Source: Phytohabitans maris (lineage in GTDB: Bacteria > Actinomycetota > Actinomycetes > Mycobacteriales > Micromonosporaceae). Taken from it: 64,000 nt of DNA. The position numbers were made by a program, and so were the translations under genes. Positions 46,564-55,272 of the stretch are shown here, piece by piece. The stretch is from NCBI RefSeq assembly GCF_031085175.1, contig NZ_JAVHUY010000008.1, forward strand, positions 186,001 through 250,000. Reading direction: 5' to 3'. Each line of letters starts with the position of its first letter. Within the stretch, counting starts at the first letter, position 1. The notes under the pieces are model-generated. The model was not told the origin of the DNA. It made no database searches and saw only the letters and a program-made list of their open reading frames with translations.

Positions 46564-48237
46564 TTAGGCGCGGTGCCGGCGCCACTCCTGGTAGGCCTCG
46601 ACGGCGGTGGGCAGGGTGGGGAAGATGCGCTCCGCGCCGATCGCGGCGGTCAGGCCGAACCGGTCCAGGTCGTCGCGGAGGTCCTGCTTGACGCGGGCGA
46701 GCGCGAAGACGATGCCCCGCTCGGCCAGTTCGGCGCGGAGCTGCTCCATCGCGTCCAGGGCGGTGCTGTCGACCTCGACGTTGGCCTCGGCGTTGAGCAC
46801 GAACCAGGCGACCTTCCGGTCCTGGCCGTGGACGGCGGCGAGCGCGCGGCGGCGGAAGTCGTCGGCGTTGGCGAAGAAGAGCGGGGAGTCGTAGCGGTAG
46901 ACGACCAGGCCCGGCACGGTCGTCGCTTGTGGATAGTCGTCGACGTCGTGCATGCCGGCCAGGCCCGGTACGAAGCCCTGCACCGCGTCGTGCGGGCGGG
47001 CCACCCGGTGTAGCGTCTCGGCGACCGAGAGGCCGACGGCGACGAGGATGCCGTAAAGGATGTCGAAGAGCAGCACACCGGCGCAGGCGGCCAGCGCGAG
47101 GGCGAGTTCGGTGCGGCGGAAGGCGGCCAGGCGGCGGAAGCCGTGCACGTCGATGAGGCGGACGGCGGCGTACACGATGATCGCGCCGAGCGCGGCGGTG
47201 GGAAAGCGCTCCAGCAGCGGGCCGAGCAGGAGCAGCACGCCGACGACGGTGACCAGGGCGACGAGCGAGTACGCCTGGGTGCGGCTGCCGGCGGCGGCGC
47301 CCAGCGCGGTGCGGCTCCCGCTGCTGCTGATCGGAAAGCCGCGCAGCAGCCCGGCGCCGACGTTGGCCGTGCCGAGGGCGAGCAGCTCCTGGTTGGCGTC
47401 GATCCGGTAGCCGTCCCGGTCGGCGAACGAGCGGGCGGTGAGCACGGTGTCGGTGTACCCGACGACGAGCACGCCGACCGCGGGCAGCACCAGGCCGGAG
47501 AGGTCGTGGAGGTCGGGCAGGACCGGCGTGGGCAGCCCGGCCGGCACCGCCCCGACGACGCCGATCCCGTGCGCCTCCAGGTCGAAGAGGGCGACCGCGG
47601 CGGTGGCGAGCAGCACGGCCAGCAACGGCCCGGGCAGTCCGGGCCGCCGCCACTGGACGACGAAGAGGAAGGCCAGCACGACGACCGCGAAGAGCAGCGT
47701 CCCCGCCTGCGCGCCGCCCATCCCGCGGGCGAACGAGACGACCTGGCCGAAGAACGTGGCACCCTCCACGGAGACGCCGGTCAGCTTGCCGAGCTGCCCG
47801 GCCATCATGATGAGCGCGACACCGGCCATGTACCCGACGAGGATCGGCCGGGAGAGCAGGTCGGCGAGGAAACCCAGCCGGGCGGCGTACGCGACCAGGG
47901 CCAGCCCGCCGACGACCACGGCGAGGGCGGCGGCGAGCGTCGCGTACCGCCCGGGGTCGCCGGCCGCGAGGGGCGCCACGGCGGTCGCGGTCATCAGCGC
48001 GGTCGTCGACTCGGGCCCGATCGACAGGTGCCGGGACGAGCCGAGCAGCGCGTACACGGCGAGCGGCACGAGGGTCGCCCACAGCCCGGTGACCGGCGGC
48101 AGCCCGGCCAGCCCCGCGTACGCCATCACCTGCGGTACCAGGTAGGCGGCCACGGTCGCCCCGGCCAGCAGGTCGCCGCGGAGCCACGCGCGCCGGTAGC
48201 CGCGGATCCACGCCAGACCGGGCAGTACCTTGATCAC
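46564..48237 (-). CDS. SulP-family anion transporter with STAS domain
   Basis: The 557-residue transporter has 11-14 membrane segments in residues 15-395. SulP marks are GDLLAGATVAAYLVPQVMAYA and AGLPPVTGLWATLVPL near the N terminus, RHLSIGPESTTALM near residue 67 and GFPISSSGSRTALG near 300, then GAIIVYAAVRLID. The cytoplasmic STAS domain covers about residues 430-557 (VVYRYDSPLFFANADDFRRR, VDSTALDAMEQL). Substrates in the family are sulfate, bicarbonate or dicarboxylates. I chose GTG 48237; upstream codons lie in the next gene's promoter. With the sulfonate island nearby sulfate is tempting, but the carbonic-anhydrase-linked bicarbonate role is equally possible. Confidence 0.9.
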   Translation of the reverse strand: MIKVLPGLAWIRGYRRAWLRGDLLAGATVAAYLVPQVMAYAGLAGLPPVTGLWATLVPLAVYALLGSSRHLSIGPESTTALMTATAVAPLAAGDPGRYATLAAALAVVVGGLALVAYAARLGFLADLLSRPILVGYMAGVALIMMAGQLGKLTGVSVEGATFFGQVVSFARGMGGAQAGTLLFAVVVLAFLFVVQWRRPGLPGPLLAVLLATAAVALFDLEAHGIGVVGAVPAGLPTPVLPDLHDLSGLVLPAVGVLVVGYTDTVLTARSFADRDGYRIDANQELLALGTANVGAGLLRGFPISSSGSRTALGAAAGSRTQAYSLVALVTVVGVLLLLGPLLERFPTAALGAIIVYAAVRLIDVHGFRRLAAFRRTELALALAACAGVLLFDILYGILVAVGLSVAETLHRVARPHDAVQGFVPGLAGMHDVDDYPQATTVPGLVVYRYDSPLFFANADDFRRRALAAVHGQDRKVAWFVLNAEANVEVDSTALDAMEQLRAELAERGIVFALARVKQDLRDDLDRFGLTAAIGAERIFPTLPTAVEAYQEWRRHRA

Positions 48238-48292
48238 GCGAGCATCGTCGCACCGCGGCCGTGAGCGCGTGCGCGCCGATACGATTCCTGCC

Positions 48293-48781
48293 ATGCCTGA
48301 CGCTGTGTGGCCGACCGTTCACCCGCGCCCGACCTCGAGCCGGAACGGCTTCGGGCGCGAGCTGAAGGGCCACACCCGGACGGACCGGGGCGGTGGCCAC
48401 TTCGCCACCTGCTGGGTGGTCGCCTTCGGCCTGCCCATCGTCCCGGTCTCCCGGTACTACCTGCGGGAGGACCGCGCCGCCCGGCGCCACCGGATCGAGG
48501 GCGAGTCGCGGCCGCGCGCGGCGGAGGTCGCGCGGACGTACGCGTTCTGCTGGCTGCTGGTGCCGGCGGTCGTGGTCGCGCCGCTGCTCGTCCTGCTCTC
48601 CCAGGCCGACCGGATCGGCGACGAGGCGTCGACCGGGTCGAAGCTGGCGTTCGCCGGTGTGTTCCTGGCGGTCCTGGGCGGCTCGATCGCCGCGGTCACC
48701 GCGCTGCTGGCCCTCTACCGGGCGCGGTGGGCGCCGGTCCGGGAGGCCGTGTGGGTGGAGGCGCCGGCTACGGAGCGGTGA
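48293..48781 (+). CDS. Two-helix membrane protein, unknown
   Basis: The 162-residue protein starts with a polar 35-residue segment, then TCWVVAFGLPIVPVSRYYLRE (a reentrant-like hydrophobic patch near residue 39), a basic stretch, and two transmembrane segments near residues 84-103 and 121-145. The C terminus is polar. I do not recognise a family with confidence. Its 3' end overlaps the convergent coiled-coil gene by 14 bases (48768-48781), so expression of the two may interfere. It is divergent from the SulP gene. Confidence 0.65.
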   Translation: MPDAVWPTVHPRPTSSRNGFGRELKGHTRTDRGGGHFATCWVVAFGLPIVPVSRYYLREDRAARRHRIEGESRPRAAEVARTYAFCWLLVPAVVVAPLLVLLSQADRIGDEASTGSKLAFAGVFLAVLGGSIAAVTALLALYRARWAPVREAVWVEAPATER

Positions 48782-50519
48782 GCGACGACTTGACCGCGGC
48801 CAGGTCGTCGGTGGCGCGCTTGGCGGCGGCGGCCAGGCGGTCGCGCAGGCCGTCGAGCTCGCCGGTGGCCCGCTCGGCCCGCTCCCGCGCGCCGGCCAGG
48901 GCGGCGGCGTGCCGTTCGTGGCGGTCGGTGCGGCGCTGGGCCTCCCCGCGCCAGCGGACGGCGGCGGCGAGCAGCAGCCCGGCGCCGGCGAGCGTGGCGA
49001 TCACCGCGAGGGCGTTCGGCCAGCCGATCAGCGACAGGCAGAGCAGCGCGCCGCCAGCGGCCAGGGCGACCGTGGCCTTGGTGGGGACCGGTTCGTCGGT
49101 GTACCGCGCGTCGATCCTGGCCTGCACCGCGTCGAGGCCCTCCGGCGGGGCGCCGGCGTGGACCCGGACCGGCAGGTGCTCCACGGAGGTGGTCGCCGCG
49201 CGGGGCGGGTCGGTGGCGGCGTCGCCGGCCAGCCGCTCCGCGCCGGTCAGCAGCCAGCGGGCGCCGGCCGTGCGGGCGGCCCGGGCCAGCGGCGTGCCGT
49301 CCGGCGTGAACGCGTCGGCCAGCAGCAGCTCCAGCGCGGTGCCGGCCGGGGCGGCCCACTGCTCGTCCGCCGTGTACTGCCTGCCCTCGATCACCGCGCG
49401 CAGCTCGGCCGCCCGGCCCAGCAGCGGCGCCTCCTCGGCCGACCCCTCGTCCACCAGGGCCCGCAGCAGCCCGGCGAGCGGGTCGGCGTCGGCGGGCGCG
49501 GGCTCGGCCGGCGGCCGGGCGCAGAGCTCGCGCAGCACGGCCAGCCGGGCGCCGGCGGCGAGCGCGGCCTCGGCGTCCGCGACCGGCTCCAGGATGGACT
49601 GTGGCCGAGGGACGATGCCGGGCAGCGCGTCGATCCGGGCCCGCCACGCCTCGGCCGCCGCCTTCTCCCGCTCCGGGTCGAGGGCGTCGACCAGCGCGGC
49701 CAGCCGCTGGTCCAGCAGCGCCCGCCCCTGCGCCCCGAACCGGCCCAGCGCCGCCTCGGTCCACAGTGTACGGACGGCGCGGCTGACCGGACCCTCGACG
49801 GGGAGCGGGCCGAGCGCCTCCGGCAGCCACCGCGCGCCCAGGTCGGCGCGGCCGTCGACCGCGGCGGTGAGCGTGAGCAGCAGCGCGGTCCGCACCGGGT
49901 CCCGCTCGACGGCGAGGGCGAGCGCCGCGTCCGCGTCCCCGCCGCCCGGCGGCGCGCTCCGCACCCCGTCGTGCTCGTCGCGCTCGCCGCGCGGAAGCGT
50001 CGCGTCGAGGGGAAGGGCCGTGCCGTGCTCGTCGCGCGGAAGCGTCGCGGCGCGCCCGCCGCCGGGAGGCGCCTCGCCGTGGGGAAACGTCGCGTCCGCG
50101 GCGCCGAGCAGCGCGACGAGCGCGGTGGTGGCCGGGGCGAGCCAGTAGCCGGGCACGTCGGCGAAGTCCGCCGGCGGCGGCCGCTCGCCCTGGCTGACGG
50201 CGGCGATCACCTGGCGGGTGCGGTGCCGCACCAGCGCCGGCGGGTCGAACATGGCCAGCGTCATCCGCAGGTCGCTCAGCTCCACGAACGCGTCGAACGC
50301 GCGGGTGAGCCGGTCCAGCCGCATCTCCACCGAGCCCTGCAGCTTGCTCAGCTCGGAACGGAGCCGGCTGCTCTCCCGCTGCTGGCTGTAGAGCGAGGAG
50401 CTCAGCGAGGAGACCTCGTCACCCAGCTCGCGGATGGCCCGCTGCTGCCGGTAGTCCTGCCAGTTGTCGGACACCAACCAGTCCGTGAAGGCGCTCCCGT
50501 CGGTCACGGCGATCACCAT
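48768..50519 (-). CDS. Large coiled-coil membrane-associated protein, unknown
   Basis: The 583-residue protein starts near ATG 50517-50519. Residues about 14-75 form a coiled coil (RAIRELGDEVSSLSSSLYSQ and following heptads). An Ala/Leu-rich helical region with a Gly/Arg/Pro-rich insert of short repeats (GEAPPGGGRAATLPR then ALPLDATLPRGERDEHD) spans about 125-200. Two hydrophobic segments (AAGGALLCLSLIGWPNALAV and the next 20 residues) lie near 478-515, and a second coiled coil ends the protein. No catalytic motif is seen. The layout suggests a scaffold or sensor at the membrane. It has no clear Shine-Dalgarno site. Confidence 0.65.
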   Translation of the reverse strand: MVIAVTDGSAFTDWLVSDNWQDYRQQRAIRELGDEVSSLSSSLYSQQRESSRLRSELSKLQGSVEMRLDRLTRAFDAFVELSDLRMTLAMFDPPALVRHRTRQVIAAVSQGERPPPADFADVPGYWLAPATTALVALLGAADATFPHGEAPPGGGRAATLPRDEHGTALPLDATLPRGERDEHDGVRSAPPGGGDADAALALAVERDPVRTALLLTLTAAVDGRADLGARWLPEALGPLPVEGPVSRAVRTLWTEAALGRFGAQGRALLDQRLAALVDALDPEREKAAAEAWRARIDALPGIVPRPQSILEPVADAEAALAAGARLAVLRELCARPPAEPAPADADPLAGLLRALVDEGSAEEAPLLGRAAELRAVIEGRQYTADEQWAAPAGTALELLLADAFTPDGTPLARAARTAGARWLLTGAERLAGDAATDPPRAATTSVEHLPVRVHAGAPPEGLDAVQARIDARYTDEPVPTKATVALAAGGALLCLSLIGWPNALAVIATLAGAGLLLAAAVRWRGEAQRRTDRHERHAAALAGARERAERATGELDGLRDRLAAAAKRATDDLAAVKSSLTAP

Positions 50520-50570
50520 AGGAGGCCCTGTCCAGCCTGGGCACACCCGGCCGCCGGGCCGCCGCACCCC

Positions 50571-50626
50571 GGTGATCGAGGCTCCCGTCAAGTCGTTCTA
50601 GCAACTTGACGGGAGCCTCGATCACC
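50571..50626 (-). terminator. Perfect 23-bp-arm hairpin after the CapA gene
   Basis: Arms 50571-50593 and 50604-50626 (GGTGATCGAGGCTCCCGTCA... and complement) are perfectly complementary with a 10-base loop. It starts 18 bases past the CapA stop and 52 bases before the coiled-coil gene start on the same strand. It should end CapA transcription and isolate the next gene. Confidence 0.75.
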
Positions 50627-50643
50627 CGTGACCCGAAGGTCGG

Positions 50644-51810
50644 CTAGTCGGTGGCGGGGCGGTCGGCGATGTGGAGGCCGGCGGAGGCGGCGCCGCGCAT
50701 GTTCACGTACCCGCTGATCCGCTTGTGGATGCGGCCGTAGTCGGCCGCGCGGGGGCCGCCGCCGGTCCGGGCCGTGGCGAGGTCGACCAGGCGGGCCTTC
50801 GGGTGGTAGTCCATGAAGATCGGCCGTACCTCGACGCCGGTCACCCGCCAGCTGCGCGGTGCCACCTCGGCGAACGTGAAGGTGGGCAGGACCGAGTCGG
50901 CGGTGTTCTCCGGGGAGCCGTCCTGGAAGCGGACCAGCAGGTTGCCGAGGCCGTAGGCGACCCACTTGTCGCCGATCTTCTCGAACGGCTGCACCACGTG
51001 GGCGTGCATCCCGATGATCAGGTCGACGTCCGGGCTGGCCAGCAGTTGGCCGGCGAGCCCGACCTGGCCGACGTCGGCCTCGTTCTGGTACTCGGTGCCC
51101 CAGTGCAGGGAGACGATGACGATCTCCGCGCCGGCGGCCCGGGCCCGTTTCGCCTCGGCGAGGATGGCCTTCGGGTCGATCAGGTTGGCGATCCAGGCCT
51201 GCCCCGGTGGGCGGTCGATGCCGTTGAAGCTGAACGTGTACGACAGCTGCGCCACCGTGACCCCGCGCACGTCGAAGACGTTCGGGGTGGCGGCCTCCTT
51301 GGCCGAGCGGGCCGAGCCGGTGTGCCGCAGCCTCACCCGGTCGAGGTGGTCGAGGGTGCGGGTGACGCCGGCCGGGCCGTAGTCGAGCGTGTGGTTGGAG
51401 GCGGTGGAGCAGGTGTCGAAGCCGGTGCGCGCGGCCGCGTCGGCGAGCTGCACCGGCGAGTTGAAGATCGGGAAGCCGGTGAACGGCCCCCGCTCCGGCC
51501 CGAGCGGCTGCTCGACGTGGCAGACGGCGACGTCCGCGGCCTGGATGGCCGGCACGATCGCCGCCATGATCGGCCCGAAGTCGTACCCGGGCTCGCCGGC
51601 CGCCCGCGCGTCGGCCTGGGCCTGCGCGACGAGCTCCGGCTGCACGAAGAGGTCGCCGGCCGCCGCCACGGTCAGCGTCGTGGGCCGCGCCGGCGACGGG
51701 GACACCGTGGGCGTCGCCGGGCCGGCCGCGTCGTTCTCGTCGTCGTCACCGCAGGCGGGGAGGAGCAGGACTAGCGCGATGGAAACGATCATCAAAGATC
51801 TATCTCGCAT
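50644..51810 (-). CDS. CapA-family metallophosphatase-like lipoprotein
   Basis: The 388-residue protein begins MRDRSLMIVSIALVLLLPAC, a lipoprotein signal with the lipobox Cys at residue 20, followed by an acidic and Pro/Thr-rich tether to about residue 50. The rest is a CapA (PGA_cap) domain: VAAAGDLFVQPEL, ADVAVCHVEQPLG, FDTCSTASNHTLDYG near residue 130, VIVSLHWGTEYQNE near 230 and IIGMHAHVVQPFE near 262, the Asp/Asn/His set of calcineurin-like metal sites. CapA proteins act in poly-gamma-glutamate handling in Bacillus, but in actinomycetes their role is open. The upstream open frame to 51867 is not used. Confidence 0.87.
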   Translation of the reverse strand: MRDRSLMIVSIALVLLLPACGDDDENDAAGPATPTVSPSPARPTTLTVAAAGDLFVQPELVAQAQADARAAGEPGYDFGPIMAAIVPAIQAADVAVCHVEQPLGPERGPFTGFPIFNSPVQLADAAARTGFDTCSTASNHTLDYGPAGVTRTLDHLDRVRLRHTGSARSAKEAATPNVFDVRGVTVAQLSYTFSFNGIDRPPGQAWIANLIDPKAILAEAKRARAAGAEIVIVSLHWGTEYQNEADVGQVGLAGQLLASPDVDLIIGMHAHVVQPFEKIGDKWVAYGLGNLLVRFQDGSPENTADSVLPTFTFAEVAPRSWRVTGVEVRPIFMDYHPKARLVDLATARTGGGPRAADYGRIHKRISGYVNMRGAASAGLHIADRPATD

Positions 51811-51870
51811 ATCTGGCATTCTGGACGCAGATGTGGGCGTCCAGGGACCAGATCGGCGAAAGCGCATCCC

Positions 51871-52559
51871 TCAGCCGGGCCGCCCGAGCGGCGCGCCACG
51901 CACCCGGCCGGCGACGGTGAGGTCCACGACCCGGCGACTCCACGGCCGTACCCGGATCGTGACGGTGTCGCCGTCGCGGCACCGGTCCGCCCACTCGCTG
52001 GGCAGCCCCCCGGCGGTGGTCCGGTCGCCGGTGCCGTCGTCCACGGCCAGGTAGTGCAGCCAGGGCCGGCCCGTCGTCGCCCCGCGCCTCGGAGAGCCAC
52101 ACCTGCGGCCAGAGCACCTCGCCGGTCACGGTGCGCTCGGTGGCCAGACCGGACGCGGACGCGGTGCCACGTGCCGCCGTACGACGACGAGACCAGCTCG
52201 CGGTCGCCTATGCCCAGGTCGAGGAGGGCGCTGCTCAGGTGGGTGGCGCCGGCCGCCGCGCCGTACGCGAGGCAGTCGCGACGCCGCCGTTCTCGGCCGC
52301 GCCGCTCCACACTCCATAGTGGAACGCCGCGGCGCCGGTCCCGACCGCGGCGAGGTCGGCCAGGGCGACCAGCACGGCGACCACGGCCGGCCCGAAGCGC
52401 CGCCGGGACAGCCCCCGCCGCCCGGGCGTCCGCGACGACCTCGGCGCGCAGCCGCTTGTTCCACGACCTGGCCAGCGACTGGTCGCGGAACGTCAGCGCG
52501 GTCAGCGGTACCACGCCGCCGACGGCGAGGCGGTACTCGCGCGGCGGCACGACGGGCAC
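51871..52559 (-). pseudogene. Multiply frameshifted membrane protein (DUF3592-like)
   Basis: Protein-like segments follow one another in different minus-strand frames. They are YRLAVGGVVPLTALTFRDQS; then FGPAVVAVLVALADLAAVG with FHYGVWSGAAENGG; then GATHLSSALLDLGIGDRELV; then VTGEVLWPQVWLSEARGDDG; then RPWLHYLAVDDGTGDRTTAG through VTIRVRPWSRRVVDLTVAG to a TGA at 51871-51873. At least four shifts are needed to read it through. The order (anchor, extracellular part, beta-rich end with a Trp-Leu-His-Tyr strand) is like small actinomycete DUF3592-type proteins, but the family is uncertain. Clearly not functional as written. Confidence 0.65.
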
Positions 52560-52952
52560 GACGTTCTACTCGTTCGGCCTGCCGTCGACGTCGCCCCCGA
52601 CGACCCCACCCACGACCCTGCCGACCACGCCACCCACCAGCGCGCCGCCCGGGGCTTGTAGTACCACGTACCGGATCGTCAGCCAGTGGCCGGGCGGCTT
52701 CCAGGGCGAGGTGACCGTCCGGGCCGGCACCGCCGCGCTCAACGGCTGGACCGTCGGCTGGTCGTTCGCGGACGGCCAGCGGATCACCCAGATCTGGAGC
52801 GGCACCGCGACCTCCGACGGGGCGAACGTGTCGGTGCGCGACGCCGGCTACAACGGCGGGTGCCGGCCGGCGGCAGCACCACGTTCGGCTTCCTGGCGAG
52901 CTGGACCGGCGCCGACGCGGTACCCGCCGCGATCACCTGCACCAGCCCGTAG
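52559..52952 (+). pseudogene. CBM2 cellulose-binding module relic
   Basis: A Pro/Thr linker (STSPPTTPPTTLPTTPPTSA) leads into a CBM2 module: CSTTYRIVSQWPGGFQGEVTV, LNGWTVGWSFADGQRITQIW, ATSDGANVSVRDAGYNGG. A shift near 52858 then leads to VPAGGSTTFGFLASWTG and ITCTSP, ending at TAG 52950-52952. The conserved Trp residues of the binding face (QWPGGF, GWTVGW, SWTG) are present. No catalytic domain, signal peptide or start codon lies upstream, where the sequence is instead the opposite-strand pseudogene. This is the torn-off end of a secreted glycoside hydrolase or lytic oxidase. Confidence 0.8.
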
Positions 52953-52960
52953 GCCGGCCG

Positions 52961-52988
52961 CCGGGAGGGTCCGCGCGGGCCCTCCCGG
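52961..52988. terminator. GC-rich convergent terminator hairpin
   Basis: CCGGGAGGG and CCCTCCCGG form 9-base arms around a GC-rich 10-base loop. It lies 8 bases after the CBM2 relic stop and 6 bases before the end of the ion-transporter gene. Confidence 0.65.
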
Positions 52989-52994
52989 CACCGG

Positions 52995-54293
52995 TCAGCT
53001 GAACGCGAAGTAGCGCAGCCACAGGTACGGCACCGCCAGCGCGACCGTCACCGCCGTGACGACCAGGCCGTACCGGGTGAACTGCCAGAACGTGATCGGC
53101 CGGCCGGAGCGCTCGGCGAGGCCGAGGACCACCACGTTGGCCGAGGCGCCGATCGCGGTCGCGTTGCCGCCGAGGTCGGCGCCGAGCGCGAGCGCCCACC
53201 ACAGCACGTGCGAACCGCTGGTGCCCCCCTCGGCCCGCACCATGTCCGCGACCACCGGGCTCATCGTCGCCACGTACGGGATGTTGTCGACGACGGCGGA
53301 GAGCACCGCCGAGCCCCACAGCAGCAGCATCGAGGCGAGGAAGAGCCGGCCGCCGGTGGCGTCCGTGGCGGCCCCGGCGATCTGCTCGATCACGCCCGTG
53401 TTGACCAGCGCGCCGACCATGACGAACAGGCCGGCGAAGAAGACCAGCGTCGGCCACTCCACGTCCCTGGCCGCCTCGCCGGCGTCCATCCTGGAGAGCG
53501 CGAGCAGCGCGAGGCCGCCCACGATCGCGACCACCGAGGGCTCCAGGTGCAGCACGGTGTGCAGGACGAACGCGGCGGTCACCAGCACCAGGACCACGCC
53601 GCTGAGCACCAGCAGCCGGCCGTCCTGGATGGCGTCCCGCTCGCGCAGCAGCGCGATCTGGGCGGCCCGCTCCGGGTCGTACCGGAACGCCGACCGGAAC
53701 AGCACCCGGCACAGCCCCAGGAACACCACCACCAGCAGCGCGACGAACGGCGCGAGGTGGAACAGGAAGTCGTTGTAGGACAGGCCGCCGCGGCTGGCGA
53801 TGATGATGTTCGGCGGGTCACCGACCAGAGTGGACGTTCCGCCGATGTTCGAGGCCATGACCTCCGCGATCAGGAACGGCGCCACCGGCACGTCCAGCCG
53901 CTCGCAGACCAGGAACGTCACCGGCGCGACCAGCAGCACGGTGGTCACGTTGTCCAGGAACGCCGACGCGACCGCGGTCACCAGCACCAGCAGGACCATC
54001 ACCCGGAACGGCCGCCCGCCGGCGCGCTTGGTGGCCCAGATCGCCACGTACTCGAACGCACCGGTGCGCTTGAGGACCGCGACGATCAGCATCATCCCGA
54101 CCAGCAGGAAGATGACGTTCCAGTCGATGCCCGCCGTCTCGGAGAAGAACGCGTGCTCGGCGTCGGTCGCGCCGACCAGCAGCATGACCACGGCGCCGCC
54201 GAGCGCGGCGGCGACCCGGTGGACCTTCTCGGTGGCGATGAGGACGTAGGCGATGGCGAAGACGGCGACGGCGACCCAGCCGGATCCGCTCAC
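52995..54293 (-). CDS. ArsB/NhaD-type (ion transporter superfamily) permease
   Basis: The 432-residue permease has 11-12 membrane segments. Ion-transporter marks are DWNVIFLLVGMMLIVAVLKRTG near residue 58, SAFLDNVTTVLLVAPVTFLV near 112, AEVMASNIGGTSTLVGDPPNI near 145, and in the second half SAVVDNIPYVATMSPVVADM near 330 with LGADLGGNATAIGASAN near 370. These paired D-N-x-T/P and G-G-x-x-T/A-x-x-G motifs are those of the P-protein/ArsB/NhaD group, which move arsenite, protons/Na+, or organic anions. GTG 54293 overlaps the stop of the CBS gene, so the CBS protein probably regulates or assists it. Confidence 0.9.
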   Translation of the reverse strand: MSGSGWVAVAVFAIAYVLIATEKVHRVAAALGGAVVMLLVGATDAEHAFFSETAGIDWNVIFLLVGMMLIVAVLKRTGAFEYVAIWATKRAGGRPFRVMVLLVLVTAVASAFLDNVTTVLLVAPVTFLVCERLDVPVAPFLIAEVMASNIGGTSTLVGDPPNIIIASRGGLSYNDFLFHLAPFVALLVVVFLGLCRVLFRSAFRYDPERAAQIALLRERDAIQDGRLLVLSGVVLVLVTAAFVLHTVLHLEPSVVAIVGGLALLALSRMDAGEAARDVEWPTLVFFAGLFVMVGALVNTGVIEQIAGAATDATGGRLFLASMLLLWGSAVLSAVVDNIPYVATMSPVVADMVRAEGGTSGSHVLWWALALGADLGGNATAIGASANVVVLGLAERSGRPITFWQFTRYGLVVTAVTVALAVPYLWLRYFAFS

Positions 54294-54736
54294 GTACCCA
54301 GCATCCGGTCCAGCAGGGCGTCCAGCGTGATCGCGCCGAGCATCGGCTGGCGCTTGCCGGCGACGGCGACGAGCGGGCTGCGGCTGGCGGCCATGACCGC
54401 GGCGACCTCCAGGACGGTGGCCTCCGGGTCCACGACCGGCAGCTCGCGGTGGGTGCGGGGGAGCAGCTCGGCCACTGTGCGGTCGCCGACCCCGCGCAGG
54501 AACACGTCCGCGGCGCCCTCGTCGATGACCCGGGCCAGCGCCGGGTCGTCCTGGCAGTAGGAGGGAATCGCGAGCCGGAGCACCTGCGTGCCGGGCAGCA
54601 CGGTGAGCGGCCGGCCGTCGGCGTCGACCACGATCAGGCCCGGCAGGTTTTGCCCGGCCAGCAGCCGGGCCGCCGCCAGCGCCGGCGTCTCCTGCCGGAC
54701 GGTGGGGAACGCCGTGGCGAGATCTCGGGCACGCAC
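54290..54736 (-). CDS. CBS-domain protein coupled to the ion transporter
   Basis: This 148-residue protein contains a pair of CBS motifs. The first is about residues 3-60 (TAFPTVRQETPALAAARLLAG then GLIVVDADGRPLTVL). The second is about 85-146 (TVAELLPRTHRELPVVDPEAT then SRSPLVAVAGKRQPMLGAIT). CBS pairs bind adenine nucleotides and regulate partner transporters or enzymes. I chose GTG 54736, preceded by GGAGGAGG at six bases, over the open frame to 54799. It is the first gene of a two-gene operon. A nucleotide-gated control of the transporter is an inference from the coupling. Confidence 0.87.
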   Translation of the reverse strand: MRARDLATAFPTVRQETPALAAARLLAGQNLPGLIVVDADGRPLTVLPGTQVLRLAIPSYCQDDPALARVIDEGAADVFLRGVGDRTVAELLPRTHRELPVVDPEATVLEVAAVMAASRSPLVAVAGKRQPMLGAITLDALLDRMLGT

Positions 54737-54840
54737 GGGAACCTCCTCCGCGTCGGCGCCGTCGATCCGGCCGCCGACCAGCCTTAGCCTGCCGCACACC
54801 TTACCCGCTCGGCCCGGTCCGGCTCTGCCATGATCGGACG

Positions 54841-55229
54841 GTGCGCGCGTTCGTCCTGACCGGCCCGGGCCGGTACACGGTGGACGACGTGCCGCCCCCG
54901 GAGCCGGCGCCGGGGGAGGTGGTCGTCGACGTCGAGCGGGTCGGGGTGTGCGGCACCGACGTGGAGTTCTTCACCGGCGAGATGGCGTACCTCACGTCGA
55001 CACCCGCGCGCTGGTCCTCAAGGACGTCACCGCGGTCGGCGTCCTCTCCGCCTCGCCGGCGCTGGACGCCACGATCGCCGCGTACGCCAGCGGGGCGGTC
55101 GACCCGCGGCCGCTCGTCGCCGCGACCGTCGGGCTCGACGGCGTCGGCCCGGTCCTGGCCGGGCAGCGCCCCGCCGGCGCCGGTCCGGCCCCCAAGATCC
55201 ACGTGGACCCGCGCATGCCACCCGCGTGA
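54841..55229 (+). pseudogene. Zinc alcohol dehydrogenase, core deleted
   Basis: The first frame reads MRAFVLTGPGRYTVDDVPPP and then EVVVDVERVGVCGTDVEFFTGE, the N-terminal GroES-like part of a zinc-dependent dehydrogenase with its catalytic Cys (GVCGTD). Near 54990 it breaks, and another frame continues ALVLKDVTAVGVLSASPALD and DPRPLVAATVGLDGV, ending KIHVDPRMPPA at 55229; this is the extreme C-terminal end of the same family. About 200 residues, including the whole NAD-binding Rossmann domain, are missing. An internal deletion with a frame change is the simplest reading. Confidence 0.8.
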
Positions 55230-55272
55230 CGAGTGTGTCCGCGGGTTTGCCGCGCCCGTGCCGGGTTACATT

